Positions 43,049-51,632 of a stretch of 64,000 nucleotides of DNA are shown piece after piece. The position numbers were made by a program, and so were the translations under genes. A model generated the notes under the pieces. That model was not told the origin of the DNA and searched no databases. It saw only the letters and a list, made by a program, of their open reading frames with translations. How positions within the stretch are numbered: position 1 is the first letter of the stretch; every line of letters starts with the position of its first letter. The stretch covers positions 1 to 64,000 of the forward strand of contig DASZBX010000055.1 of the NCBI GenBank assembly GCA_035943635.1, given 5' to 3'. This DNA is from DASZBX01 sp035943635 (GTDB lineage Bacteria; Actinomycetota; Actinomycetes; Streptomycetales; Catenulisporaceae).

Positions 43049-44038
43049 ATGAGCACGCGCCTGCCCGGGGGACTCAGCATCGCCCGTCACCTTCCGGCGG
43101 ACTTCCTCGCCTCGTCGCTGCGCGGCGACGCCCTGCTCGGCCTGACCGCCGAGCCGAAGTGGCTGCCGCCCAAGTGGTTCTACGACCAGCGCGGCAGCGA
43201 ACTGTTCGAAGAGATCACGCTGCTGCCCGAGTACTACCCGACCCGCGCCGAGCGGGAGATCCTGACCGTGCGGGCCGGCGAGATCGCGGCCGCCAGCGCG
43301 GCCCGGACCCTGATCGAGCTGGGCTCCGGCTCGTCGACCAAGACCCGGCTGCTGCTCGACGCCCTGCGCGCGCACGGCACGCTCGACCGCTACGTGCCCA
43401 TCGACGTCAGCGAGAGCGCGCTCGAGGGCTCCGGCCAAGCCCTGCTCGCGGCCTATCCCGGGCTGACGGTCGAGGCGATCGTCGGCGACTTCGAGCACGG
43501 GCTGCCGCAGTCCGCCGCCGACGCCGGGCCCCGCCTGGTGATCTTCCTCGGCGGCACCGTCGGCAACCTGGCGCCGGAGCAGCGGGCCCGGTTCCTGGCC
43601 GGGCTGCGCTCCGGCCTCGGCCCGCAGGACTCCCTGCTGCTCGGCACCGACCTGGTCAAGGACCCGGCCACCCTGGTCGCGGCCTACGACGACGCGGCCG
43701 GGGTGACGGCGGCGTTCAACAAGAACGTGCTGTCCGTGCTCAACCGCGAACTGGACGCCGACTTCGACCTGGCCGCGTTCGAGCACGTCGCGCTGTGGGA
43801 CCCGGCCGAGGAGTGGATCGAGATGCGGCTGCGGTCCGTGGCCGCGCAGACGGTCAAGGTGCCCGGCCTGGACCTCGCGGTCACCTTCGCCCGAGGCGAG
43901 CAGATGCGCACCGAGATCTCGGCGAAGTTCCGCCGCGAGGGGGTCGAAGCCGAACTGGCCGCGGCCGGGTTCGCGCTGAGCGGCTGGTGGACCGACCCGC
44001 AGGGCCGGTTCGCGCTGTCCCTGTCGACCCCGGTCTGA
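43049..44038 (+). CDS. egtD: Histidine N-alpha-methyltransferase EgtD
   Basis: A 329-residue SAM enzyme that trimethylates histidine to hercynine. PPKWFYDQRGSELFEEIT, YPTRAEREIL, LIELGSGSSTKTRLLL (SAM loop), FLGGTVGNL and FARGEQMRTEISAKF are diagnostic. ATG 43049, GAAGGA nine bases upstream; in-frame sequence before it is not EgtD-like. Last gene of the egt operon, followed by a strong hairpin. Confidence 0.95.
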   Translation: MSTRLPGGLSIARHLPADFLASSLRGDALLGLTAEPKWLPPKWFYDQRGSELFEEITLLPEYYPTRAEREILTVRAGEIAAASAARTLIELGSGSSTKTRLLLDALRAHGTLDRYVPIDVSESALEGSGQALLAAYPGLTVEAIVGDFEHGLPQSAADAGPRLVIFLGGTVGNLAPEQRARFLAGLRSGLGPQDSLLLGTDLVKDPATLVAAYDDAAGVTAAFNKNVLSVLNRELDADFDLAAFEHVALWDPAEEWIEMRLRSVAAQTVKVPGLDLAVTFARGEQMRTEISAKFRREGVEAELAAAGFALSGWWTDPQGRFALSLSTPV

Positions 44039-44047
44039 CCGACCCGG

Positions 44048-44094
44048 AAACGCTGGGCCGAACGGGCGGCGTTCACCCGTTCGGCTCAGCGTTT
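44048..44094. terminator. Bidirectional terminator after egtD
   Basis: AAACGCTGGGCCGAACGGG and CCCGTTCGGCTCAGCGTTT form a 19-bp stem with one mismatch and a 9-nt loop. Flanking A and T tracts are inside the stem, so it can act in both directions. Confidence 0.85.
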
Positions 44095-44486
44095 AGCGTG
44101 TCTTCGGTCACTCCCAGGCAAACTGCCGTGATCAGCGCGTCCGGGTCGGCCGGGTTGCGGTAGAACGAGGCGTACATGGCCGCGACCTCGCGGACCGTCA
44201 GCTTGGTCGGCACCGCGCTGTTCTGCAACTGCATGCCCACGCTCTCCCGCAGCGCCCGGAACTCGGGCCCGTGCCGCAGATCCGGGTCCAGGCCCAGCAC
44301 CCTGATCCGGCCCGAGTCGGCCCGGCGCAGCCCGGCCACGCACTCCACGGTGGTGGTCTTGCCCGCGCCGTTCGGGCCCAGGATCCCGAAGATCTCGCCC
44401 TCCTGCACCTGCAACGAGACCCCGTCCACCGCGACCGTGCGCCCGTAGACCTTGCGCAGGTCGGTTATCTGCACCACCGCCGTCAT
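44073..44486 (-). pseudogene. Truncated ABC transporter ATPase
   Basis: 137 codons from ATG 44486 resembling the first third of an ABC-2 type ATPase: VQITDLRKVYGRTVAVDGVS, Walker A GPNGAGKTTT, LTVREVAAMYASFYRN. It then ends; the signature, Walker B and switch motifs are missing. The last codons (LNAEPNG) are encoded by the terminator of egtD, so the 3' two thirds were deleted. No permease is next to it. Not functional as an ATPase. Confidence 0.85.
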
Positions 44487-44503
44487 GGCGTGTCCTCCGG
44501 TTC

Positions 44504-44824
44504 TTACGTCTCTGCTCCCTGAGCGGGGGACCGGTCGTCGGTCTCCGCCGGCTCGTCGGGCTGCCCTTGCATCTGCTCGTGCGAATTCCCGTGCGTCTGC
44601 TCTTGCGTCTGGTCGTCCGGATCCGGGTCGGCGCTCTTCGGCGGGCGCCCGCGCCGGGGCATCCCGCCGACGTTGCCCGGCAGCCGCCCGGCCTGGTTCA
44701 GCGCCTGGCGCAGCAGGAACTCGATCTGGGCGGTGGTGCTGCGCAGTTCGTCCGAGGCCCAGCGCGACAGCGCGTCGTGCACCGCCGGGTCGAGCCGCAG
44801 CAGGATGTTCTTACGCTCGCTCAC
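44504..44824 (-). CDS. Ribbon-helix-helix (Arc-like) protein
   Basis: 106 residues from GTG 44824. The N-terminal 45 residues (NILLRLDPAVHDALSRWA, TTAQIEFLLRQALNQAG) form an RHH DNA-binding unit; then a basic GMPRRGRPPK and an acidic Gln/Glu/Asp tail. It follows the SPFH gene by 9 bp. It may bind the palindrome in the operon promoter. Confidence 0.85.
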   Translation of the reverse strand: MSERKNILLRLDPAVHDALSRWASDELRSTTAQIEFLLRQALNQAGRLPGNVGGMPRRGRPPKSADPDPDDQTQEQTHGNSHEQMQGQPDEPAETDDRSPAQGAET

Positions 44825-44833
44825 GCCGGCTGC

Positions 44834-45757
44834 TCACTGGTAGAGGGTCCCGGTGTTGATCACCGGCTGGGTCGCATGGTCGCTGCACAGGACGACCAGC
44901 AGGTTGCTGACCATCACGGCCTTGCGCTCGTCGTCGAGGTCGACCAGGTCCTGCGCGGCGAGCTGGTCCAGCGCCATCCGGACCATCCCGACCGCGCCCT
45001 CCACCAGCCGCTGCCGGGCCGCGACCACGGCGTCCGCCTGCTGGCGGCGCAGCATCGCCTGGGCGATCTCCGGCGCGTAGGAGAGCCGGGTGATCCGGGA
45101 CTCGACCACGCTGACCCCGGCCGCGGTCACCCGCACGGCGATCTCGGCGGACATCTTGGAGGTGATCTCCTCGGCGTTCTCCCGTAGCGAGAGCCGCCCG
45201 TCGCTGCGCGCGTCGTACGGGTAGCTCCCGGCGATGTGCCGCACCGCGGTCTCGGCCTGGGTCGCGACGAACTCGACCACGTCCTCGACCGCGTACACCG
45301 CCTTCGCGGTGTCGGCCACCTGCCACACCACCACGGCGGCCATCTCGATCGGGTTGCCGTCCGCGTCGTTGACCTTCAGCGTCACGGTCTCGTGGTTGCG
45401 GATCCGGGTGGACACCCGCACCCGCCGGGCGAACGGGTTCACCCACAGCAGCCCGTTGCGCCGCACGGTCCCGAGGTACCGGCCGAACAGCGACACCACC
45501 CGCGCCTGCCCCGGCGCGACCCCGGTCAGCCCGGACATCGCGAGGGCGTCCAGGGCGATCAGCACGATCCCGACCGTGACCGAGGGATGCGTCTTGAGCG
45601 AGATCAGGACCACCCCGGCCACCAGGACCAGCAGCATCCCGGACAGCGCGACCGCTCCCGGCAGGCTCGTGGCCAGCCGCTCGCTGACCGGCGTGACCGG
45701 CGGGTGGGTCCGTCCGTCCAGGACGGGTTCGACCGTGTCCGACTGTTGAGCGCTCAT
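44834..45757 (-). CDS. SPFH/band-7 domain membrane protein
   Basis: About 307 residues from ATG near 45757 (a TTG 66 bases upstream is possible). Two N-terminal helices (about 28-75) precede a band-7 domain: GLTGVAPGQARVVSLFGRYL, RVSTRIRNHET, NPIEMAAVVVWQVADTAKA, ESRITRLSYAPEIAQAMLRR. Such stomatin/flotillin-like proteins organise membrane microdomains. In actinomycetes this form is often linked with a small RHH protein, as here. Confidence 0.9.
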   Translation of the reverse strand: MSAQQSDTVEPVLDGRTHPPVTPVSERLATSLPGAVALSGMLLVLVAGVVLISLKTHPSVTVGIVLIALDALAMSGLTGVAPGQARVVSLFGRYLGTVRRNGLLWVNPFARRVRVSTRIRNHETVTLKVNDADGNPIEMAAVVVWQVADTAKAVYAVEDVVEFVATQAETAVRHIAGSYPYDARSDGRLSLRENAEEITSKMSAEIAVRVTAAGVSVVESRITRLSYAPEIAQAMLRRQQADAVVAARQRLVEGAVGMVRMALDQLAAQDLVDLDDERKAVMVSNLLVVLCSDHATQPVINTGTLYQ

Positions 45758-45829
45758 CCCGCTCGACCTCACTTCTGCTCCGGCACCCGGGCCGTCCGCG
45801 GGGCGCCTGCTGCTGCCCCACAATTGTCT

Positions 45830-45857
45830 AGCATAGTGATATCACTTTATTTGGCAA
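45830..45857 (-). promoter_or_regulatory. SPFH-RHH operon promoter with palindromic operator
   Basis: On the minus strand TTGCCA (45857-45852), 16-bp spacer and TATGCT (45835-45830). The spacer contains most of the perfect 12-bp palindrome AGTGATATCACT (45835-45846), a classic position for a repressor. Confidence 0.6.
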
Positions 45858-45985
45858 GTGCCGCGCGGCGAGAAGCGGTGAAGCGCCGGCCGAGGGGCCC
45901 GGATCGGCCTCTTGTCCGGCCGGGCGCCGATACCCGAGGATGTTCCCGGGCGGAAGGCCCGCCCGATGGAGAGAGGGAGCAGACG

Positions 45986-46264
45986 ATGGTGGACCCCGCA
46001 GGTTCGAACTTCACCGACGAGGACCGGGCAGAGCTGCGCGCGCTGGGCTCGGACGGCTACGTGAAGCTCCTGGGCACCCTGGCCGACGGCGACTACCCGG
46101 ACCCGTACGGCGAAGGAACCACCTACTACACCGTTTCCGGTGGCTCGGCGCAGATCCAGGAGACCGGTGACGTGGAAGAGGAAGGCCGCAGGGTCTGGTC
46201 GGCGGACGTGCGGTCCGACCACTACCCCGACTTCGCCGACCTGAGCTACCTGATCGACCTCTGA
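45986..46264 (+). CDS. Small acidic hypothetical protein
   Basis: 92 residues, ATG 45986 with GAGAGGGAGC upstream. Highly acidic (TDEDRAELRALGSDGYVKLL, DYPDPYGEGTTYYT, YPDFADLSYLIDL), no Cys, no membrane segment. I do not recognise a family. It lies divergent from the SPFH operon. Confidence 0.7.
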   Translation: MVDPAGSNFTDEDRAELRALGSDGYVKLLGTLADGDYPDPYGEGTTYYTVSGGSAQIQETGDVEEEGRRVWSADVRSDHYPDFADLSYLIDL

Positions 46265-46458
46265 TCCCCTTCATCGGCGCGAGCCGACAAGGGGGTTGAG
46301 AACAGGCGGTCCCGGCACGGGATCGGGCTGGATATGCGCGGCCGGAGGGGGCGACCCGTCCGGCCGCGTGGTGTTGAGGTCGGGTTTGCGGCGGTGGCAT
46401 GTGACATGTGCCGAGGTCGTGGCCGTGGTTGTACCCGTGGCCAGGGCATCATCCGGGT

Positions 46459-47337
46459 ATGAGGACACAGGACTGGCACGAAGTCGGCCGGGATGTTTTC
46501 CGCCGCCGGTTCGACCCCTGCGACGTCACCGTCACCGCGATCCTCGGCGCGGACGGCGTCGCGGTCGTCGACACCCGCTGCTCGCCGGCCGAGGCCCGGG
46601 AAGTGAAGGACCTGGTCAGGCGGTTGACCCCGCTGCCGATCCGCTGGGTGGTCAACACCCACGCGCACTTCGACCACAGCTGGGGCAACGCCGAGTTCGT
46701 CGCCCCGCGGCTGGACCCGCCAGCCCGGATCTGGGCGCACGAGACCGTACCGGCCCGGCTGACCTGGGACGATCCGGGCGTCACGGAGCTGCGTGCGCTG
46801 ATGGCGGCCGAGGGCCCGGAATGGGCGGACACGCTCGCCGAGGTCGAGTTCGCCCACCCGACCGACCTGGTCCGGCACGCGGCCGACCTGGACCTCGGCG
46901 GCGGCCGGATGCTGGAACTACGCCACCACGGCCGCGGCCACACCGACGGAGACCTGTGGATCCGGGTCCCCGACGCCGGAGTAGTGCTGGCCGGAGACCA
47001 GGTCGAACAGTCCGGCCCGCCCGCCTTCGGCCCGGACTCGTTCCCACTGGACTGGCCCGCCGCCCTGGCCCGCGCGCTGGCGTGGATGGGCCCGGACACG
47101 GTGATCGTCCCCGGCCACGGCGAGCCGGTGGACCGCCAGTTCGTCGAGAACCAGCGCTCGGTCATCGAGACGATCGGCCACGAGGCGGTTCGACTGCACA
47201 CCGCCGAGGTACCGATCGCGCAGGCCGCGGGCACTGGGACCTGGCCCGTCGCGGCGGACGAACTCGGCAACGCCGTGGAGCGCAGCTACGCCGCCTTGGC
47301 GCAGGCCGCTGCCGAGGCTGGAATCTTTGCGGAATGA
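46459..47337 (+). CDS. Metallo-beta-lactamase-fold hydrolase
   Basis: 292 residues from ATG 46459. HxHxDH is THAHFDH (68-73); later metal ligands are in HHGRGHTDGD, LAGDQVE and VPGHGEP. Most like MBL-fold hydrolases of SoxH/quinoprotein relay type or glyoxalase-II-like. The substrate is unknown. The start follows GCATCATCCGGGT; ribosome site weak. Confidence 0.88.
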   Translation: MRTQDWHEVGRDVFRRRFDPCDVTVTAILGADGVAVVDTRCSPAEAREVKDLVRRLTPLPIRWVVNTHAHFDHSWGNAEFVAPRLDPPARIWAHETVPARLTWDDPGVTELRALMAAEGPEWADTLAEVEFAHPTDLVRHAADLDLGGGRMLELRHHGRGHTDGDLWIRVPDAGVVLAGDQVEQSGPPAFGPDSFPLDWPAALARALAWMGPDTVIVPGHGEPVDRQFVENQRSVIETIGHEAVRLHTAEVPIAQAAGTGTWPVAADELGNAVERSYAALAQAAAEAGIFAE

Positions 47338-47385
47338 CGATTCGCACCGCCCGCCTCCAGCCCGGCCGAAACGGCTTCGCGAGGC

Positions 47386-47403
47386 ATACCTATATATAGG
47401 TAT
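47386..47403. promoter_or_regulatory. Perfect 18-bp palindrome ATACCTATATATAGGTAT
   Basis: Fully symmetric and AT-rich in very GC-rich DNA, about 85 bp before the YqeY gene and 50 bp after the MBL gene. A regulator operator at a promoter is likely; the cognate regulator is not in the window. Confidence 0.65.
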
Positions 47404-47488
47404 CCCGCACGAGCGCGTTGCCCGTTTCGGCGGGGGAGTCGCAGAAAACCCGTGGGGCCGGGCGGGCGATGTGTGGTTAGGTCGGGGC

Positions 47489-47848
47489 ATGTCTCCAGAG
47501 ATCGACTCGTTGCGTGATCGTCTTCGTGCTGCCGTGCCGGTCGCGATGAAGGCCCGGGATCGGCGTACCGTCTCCGCGCTGCGCTCGGCGCTCGCCGCGA
47601 TCGAGAACGCCGAGGCGGTCGACGTCGGCGACGGACCCCGTGCGGGAGCGATCGAGGCCAGCGCAGTCGGCGTCGGCAGCACGGAGGCTCCGCGGCGCGC
47701 GCTGAGTGAGGCGGAGATCGCGGCGATCGTGCAGGTCGAGATTGCGGAGCGGCGGTCGGCGGCGGCCGGGTACGAGGCGGCCGGGCACGCCGATCGTGCG
47801 GCCGACCTCGTCGCGGAGGCGGACGCCCTGGCCGAGTACCTGCGCTGA
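47489..47848 (+). CDS. GatB/YqeY domain protein
   Basis: 119 residues. LRAAVPVAMKARDRRTVSAL and ALSEAEIAAIVQVEIAERR, then a helical end (ADRAADLVAEADALAEYL), fit YqeY-like proteins, related to the tail domain of GatB. Its role is unclear, possibly tRNA-linked amidation. ATG 47489 with weak GGGG upstream. Confidence 0.8.
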   Translation: MSPEIDSLRDRLRAAVPVAMKARDRRTVSALRSALAAIENAEAVDVGDGPRAGAIEASAVGVGSTEAPRRALSEAEIAAIVQVEIAERRSAAAGYEAAGHADRAADLVAEADALAEYLR

Positions 47849-47863
47849 GCGGTCGAAGAACCC

Positions 47864-48556
47864 TCAACACCGCGAGTGCGCGAAATCGACCGCGGGCAGG
47901 TCGCGCACCTCGGCTTTGGTGAGCGTGACCCGAATACCCTCTTCGACATCCGCGACCGCGCTGATCGGGATCGCGACGGTCTTCTGGCCCCACAGGTGGC
48001 CCTTCTCCAGCAGCACGTGCGTCACGTGGTGGTCCACCTCGTCGACCGCGACGCCGTTGACCTTGCCGATCGTGCCGTCCACGGCGTGCACGTGCTCGCC
48101 GCCGCTGAACTGGACCTCGCCGGTCGGGATCCGGTCGCTGGTGACGAATCCGGACCCGGGGGCGACCACCGGCGCGCTGCCGAGGCCGCCGGGGCCGATC
48201 CCGAGGCCGCCGCGCAGGCCGAGGCCGTCGTGGTGCGCGGCGATCTGGCCCTGCTCGTAACGCCAGGCCACGGCTCCGCCGCCCGCCAGTTGGGTCTCCT
48301 CGGCCGGGTCCAGGGTCTCGAACTCGGCGAGCGTGCAGGTCAGCTGGATGTGGCCGGCGAACAGCAGGTCCTGGGTCATGACGGTGTCCACCAGCGCGAC
48401 CGGCACCAGGTGCCCGTCCCGGCCGTGCCCGGGCTCGACGACCAGGTGGGTGAGCACCAGGCGGGCCGGGTCCACGATCACCCGCTGGAGCTTGCCGCAC
48501 ACCTCGTCGCCGCAGGCCACCTCGCTTCCGATGGTGAACTGGGTCAGGTTCGTCAT
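47864..48556 (-). CDS. PRC-barrel-type (two-module) protein
   Basis: 230 residues with two beta-barrel modules. The first has FTIGSEVACGDEVCGKLQRV then VVEPGHGRDGHLVPV. The second has QFSGGEHVHAVDGTIGKVNG then VLLEKGHLWGQKTVAIP, a typical PRC-barrel or DUF2171 arrangement, linked by a Gly-rich stretch. PRC barrels are found in ribosome maturation and stress proteins; function here is unknown. Converges with YqeY, 15 bp apart. Confidence 0.8.
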   Translation of the reverse strand: MTNLTQFTIGSEVACGDEVCGKLQRVIVDPARLVLTHLVVEPGHGRDGHLVPVALVDTVMTQDLLFAGHIQLTCTLAEFETLDPAEETQLAGGGAVAWRYEQGQIAAHHDGLGLRGGLGIGPGGLGSAPVVAPGSGFVTSDRIPTGEVQFSGGEHVHAVDGTIGKVNGVAVDEVDHHVTHVLLEKGHLWGQKTVAIPISAVADVEEGIRVTLTKAEVRDLPAVDFAHSRC

Positions 48557-49797
48557 GTGGGGCCGTCCTCTCGGCTCGGCGCCGGCCCGCCGCCGGTCGC
48601 GGCGGCTTCGCCGGGCGTGTGCTGGTCACAGCGCCGTCAGGCAGGTCCAGTCTCGCACCGAACCACCGGTCCGGCTCCTCGGGCCGACGCTTTGTCGCCA
48701 TCCGTGCGCGGTGCGTACCGGATCCGGGCCCGGCCTGATCCGGCCCGGAATCCGGCCGCCCGGGGACGCTCGCCGGAACGATCCGGGCACCGTCGCGCGC
48801 CCGCTCCGGCGGCTCCGCATGCGGGCATTCCGGCGGCCGCCCGGACGCGTGCAACGTTTCGCACAGATGTGTCTGTCACCTAGCTGACTTACTCCAATAC
48901 GCACAGTGATAATCGTCGGTGCACGCAGCGTTGGCATGCCACGAATGATCAGGGTTCTGTTGAAACCGGCGAGGCGTCCGCGAGCCCGTCCGGCGGGCCG
49001 GGAAGTGGCTCTTGGCCTGCTCGTCTTCCACCCCCGCAGTCAGTCCGGCGCACTGGTGTGTGCTTCCGTCAGTGTGGTCACACGAGGTCGCGGACCGCAC
49101 ACGAGTTCGTGCCGTGATTTTTCGCCGGAAGGGCCTGGCGTATTCTTCTCAGTGCCTTGCAAGGTTCGATTTCTGCGATACTGTGGACGTGCGATCGACG
49201 CTTCGAAACGGTGATCCAACCGGTCGGGGAGGGCGGCGGTCGCGGTGATCGCGAAGGCCCGGGACGGGCAGATCCCGGCCGTCCGCATTCGGGTGCCGGG
49301 CACCGGCCGGACCCGGACGGATCGAACCCCGGGCGCCCGGCGACCGTTGTGCCGTCCGCCTGAGTGCACAAGGAGTGACGGCCCGCCCATCGCGTGACGG
49401 CGCGCCGGAAACGGGCCCGCGAAGCCCGCAGGCGCCCCGGCCGCCCGTCCGGCCAGACCATGTCCGGACCGGTCACATCCGGCCCGTTCCGGACATCCCG
49501 GGCCCGGCGAGGCCCGCCCGGGCGATCAGGCCTGCGCGTTTATGCTCGACGTGGAGAAATTTCGAGTATTTAAAATCATTTGAGTGCGCACTACCAGGAA
49601 AGTGTTGATCTTGAATTCCGCGCCGTCCCTGGTCGGCGGGCGGTTGTGGCGCGATAATCACCGTGCATGACGATCCCCTCGTGCGTCACCCCCCGTGTGG
49701 ACGTGGTTCCATTTGGTGACGGGCCGCGCTATATTTTCACTCCAGCGGGTGACGTCAAGACGACAAGGCAAAGCCTTAAAAATTCGAGGGTGGGGCA
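48557..49797. other. 1.24-kb gene-poor region
   Basis: No ORF here has convincing codon use and a ribosome site. It includes AT-rich patches near 48885-48960, 49140-49200 and 49550-49620 (GAGTATTTAAAATCATTTGAG), unusual for the window. Small proteins or an RNA cannot be excluded. The promoter for the next gene is at its right end. Confidence 0.5.
49707..49735 (+). promoter_or_regulatory. Promoter of the SUKH-like gene
   Basis: TTCCAT, 17-bp spacer, TATATT; transcription would begin around 49742, giving a ~55-nt leader. Confidence 0.45.
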
Positions 49798-50472
49798 ATG
49801 GGATTTGGCGTGCAGATGCGGCTCCTGGAATCGATCCTCCCACCCCCGCGGGCAGCGGTCTCGGCCACGCCGTGGGAGCTGTCGCGGGCTGAGGTGGGCT
49901 TCGACTTCCCGGCCGACTACCGCGGATTCATCGATCGCTACGGCGGCGGGACGCTGACCCGTCCGGGCACGCCGATGCGGTTCAGCGTGATGAATCCCGG
50001 CGCGGACCAGTGGTGCCCGGACGGGCCGAGCGGGTTCGCCGGGTTCGTGGACGTGACCGTCTCCGAACTGCGGCCGAGGTTCGTGGACGCGCAAGGCCAC
50101 GAATACCCGGTGGAACAGGTGGTCTACCCGGTCCTGCCCGACCCCGGCGGCCTGCTGGCCTGGGGCGCGACGGACGACGGGGACTGTTTCTTCTGGCTGA
50201 CCGAGGACCCGGACCCGGACAACTGGCCGGTGGTGCTCTGGTCCCGGCGCGAACGCGCCTCGCACCTGTTCGAAGGCGGCATGGTCGCCTTCCTGCTCGC
50301 GGTCCTCAGCGGCGAGCACCCGACCTCGGAGTGGCTGGCCGGCCCGGAGCCGCGCTGGACCCCCGAGGCGGACTGGAGCCGGCGCGAACTGCCGATCTAC
50401 GCCGGACTCTCGCGCAGCGCCCGCCGGTCGGCGCGCGGCTACCGCAGGCAACTGCGCTGGGCTCAGGTCTGA
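49798..50472 (+). CDS. SUKH (SMI1/KNR4)-like protein
   Basis: 224 residues. FDFPADYRGFIDRYGGGTL (about 38-56) and WGATDDGDCFFWLTEDPDPD (about 121-140) are SUKH features. SUKH proteins often serve as immunity proteins to contact-dependent toxins, but solitary actinomycete copies are common. No toxin gene is next to it. ATG 49798 has GAGGGTGGGGCA upstream. Confidence 0.75.
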   Translation: MGFGVQMRLLESILPPPRAAVSATPWELSRAEVGFDFPADYRGFIDRYGGGTLTRPGTPMRFSVMNPGADQWCPDGPSGFAGFVDVTVSELRPRFVDAQGHEYPVEQVVYPVLPDPGGLLAWGATDDGDCFFWLTEDPDPDNWPVVLWSRRERASHLFEGGMVAFLLAVLSGEHPTSEWLAGPEPRWTPEADWSRRELPIYAGLSRSARRSARGYRRQLRWAQV

Positions 50473-50655
50473 CCAGGGTTCACCGGGTATTTCAGCAGTG
50501 TTATCGCTGCTGACGGCTCATCGATAAGAGAGCGTAGTAGCACCATCCGGGTCGGCGACCGGAGGCCGGACTCGAAAGGCTCCGTCACCAGGGACAGCGT
50601 CGTCCTGACGGGCCTGATCTCGCACAATCTTCGCATTCTGGATTACCATCGGGGC

Positions 50656-51066
50656 ATGTCTTCGCCCACGCCCGGACCCGCCGTGACCGCACCGGCCGCC
50701 TCCGTGCCGACCGCCGCCGAAGAACCGCCGGCCGACCCTCCGGTCCCCGGACTCACCCCGGAGCGGGCCAGGACCCTGTTCTCCGGAGTCGCCGACCTCT
50801 ACGCCGAGCACCGCCCCGGCTATCCCGACGAGGCGTTCCAGCACCTGGCCCGCACCCTGCGCCTGGGCCCGGCCACCAGCGTGGTCGACGTCGGCTGCGG
50901 CCCGGGCACGGTCAGCCTCCCGCTCGCCGCCCTGGTCGGCCGGGTGCACGCGGTGGACCCGAACCCGGAGATGCTCGACGCGCTGCGCCGGTCTGCGGCG
51001 GCCCTGGGTCTGGCCAACCTCGACTTCCACCAGGGCCGGGCCGAGGACCTGCCCGACCTACTGTGG
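50656..51066 (+). pseudogene. Truncated SAM methyltransferase
   Basis: The frame from ATG 50656 encodes the N-terminal half of a class I methyltransferase (FSGVADLYAEHRPGYPDEAF, SVVDVGCGPGTVSLPLA, VHAVDPNPEMLDALRR, FHQGRAEDLPDL). After about residue 136 the family pattern stops abruptly, and the open frame runs on to 51636 through Arg/Ser-rich sequence that is not protein-like. The C-terminal half seems deleted. Confidence 0.75.
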
Positions 51067-51632
51067 AGGCGGCGGCCCGTATCCGCGGAAATCGGGATGG
51101 ATGGCCGGAATCTGCCCGATTGGATCCAGCGCGCCGGACACACCGGCGCAACTCTGAGCACTGTGCGCACTCTGACCGATCTGAGCACCCGCGCCGCCCG
51201 AACTGCCCGATCCGTTCGTCGAGCACGTATCGGCTTGCCCGGCCGTTGCTCGTCGTCCTGTCTCACGCTGCTGCGCCTCTCCGGCGAATCCGTCCCCTGC
51301 CGTCCCCGACAGCCCGTCATGCTGCGTGCAGCATACTGTGTCGGATGGGCTGTGTGGGACAGGGGTGACCGCCCGGTGGATCACCCGATCGCTCACCCTT
51401 CCGAGCGACCCGAAAGTCCGCCGCCGACCGCGCGCCGACGGCCGACCGGCGCACCGCAATTCCGGCCGGACGCGCGGCCGTTCCCCGGACAGCGGCTGGT
51501 CGGCCGCACAGTTTCCGGGGCGCTAGGGGGAGAGCTCGGGGGCGGGCCGCCCGGCCCGGCGCGCTCCAATGGGTCGAAGGTCACAGTTGGTCGATCTGCG
51601 AACATCCGGCCACTCCACAGTAACCTGCAATC
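51067..51632. other. Gene-free interval with decayed sequence
   Basis: About 570 bp between the broken methyltransferase and mutA; less GC-rich at 51060-51400 than its flanks. No clear gene; no cobalamin riboswitch features seen. Confidence 0.5.

Noticed and set aside
45990..46020. tRNA-like GGTTCGAAC sequence
   Set aside because: It lies in the start of a small ORF with no matching acceptor or anticodon arms.
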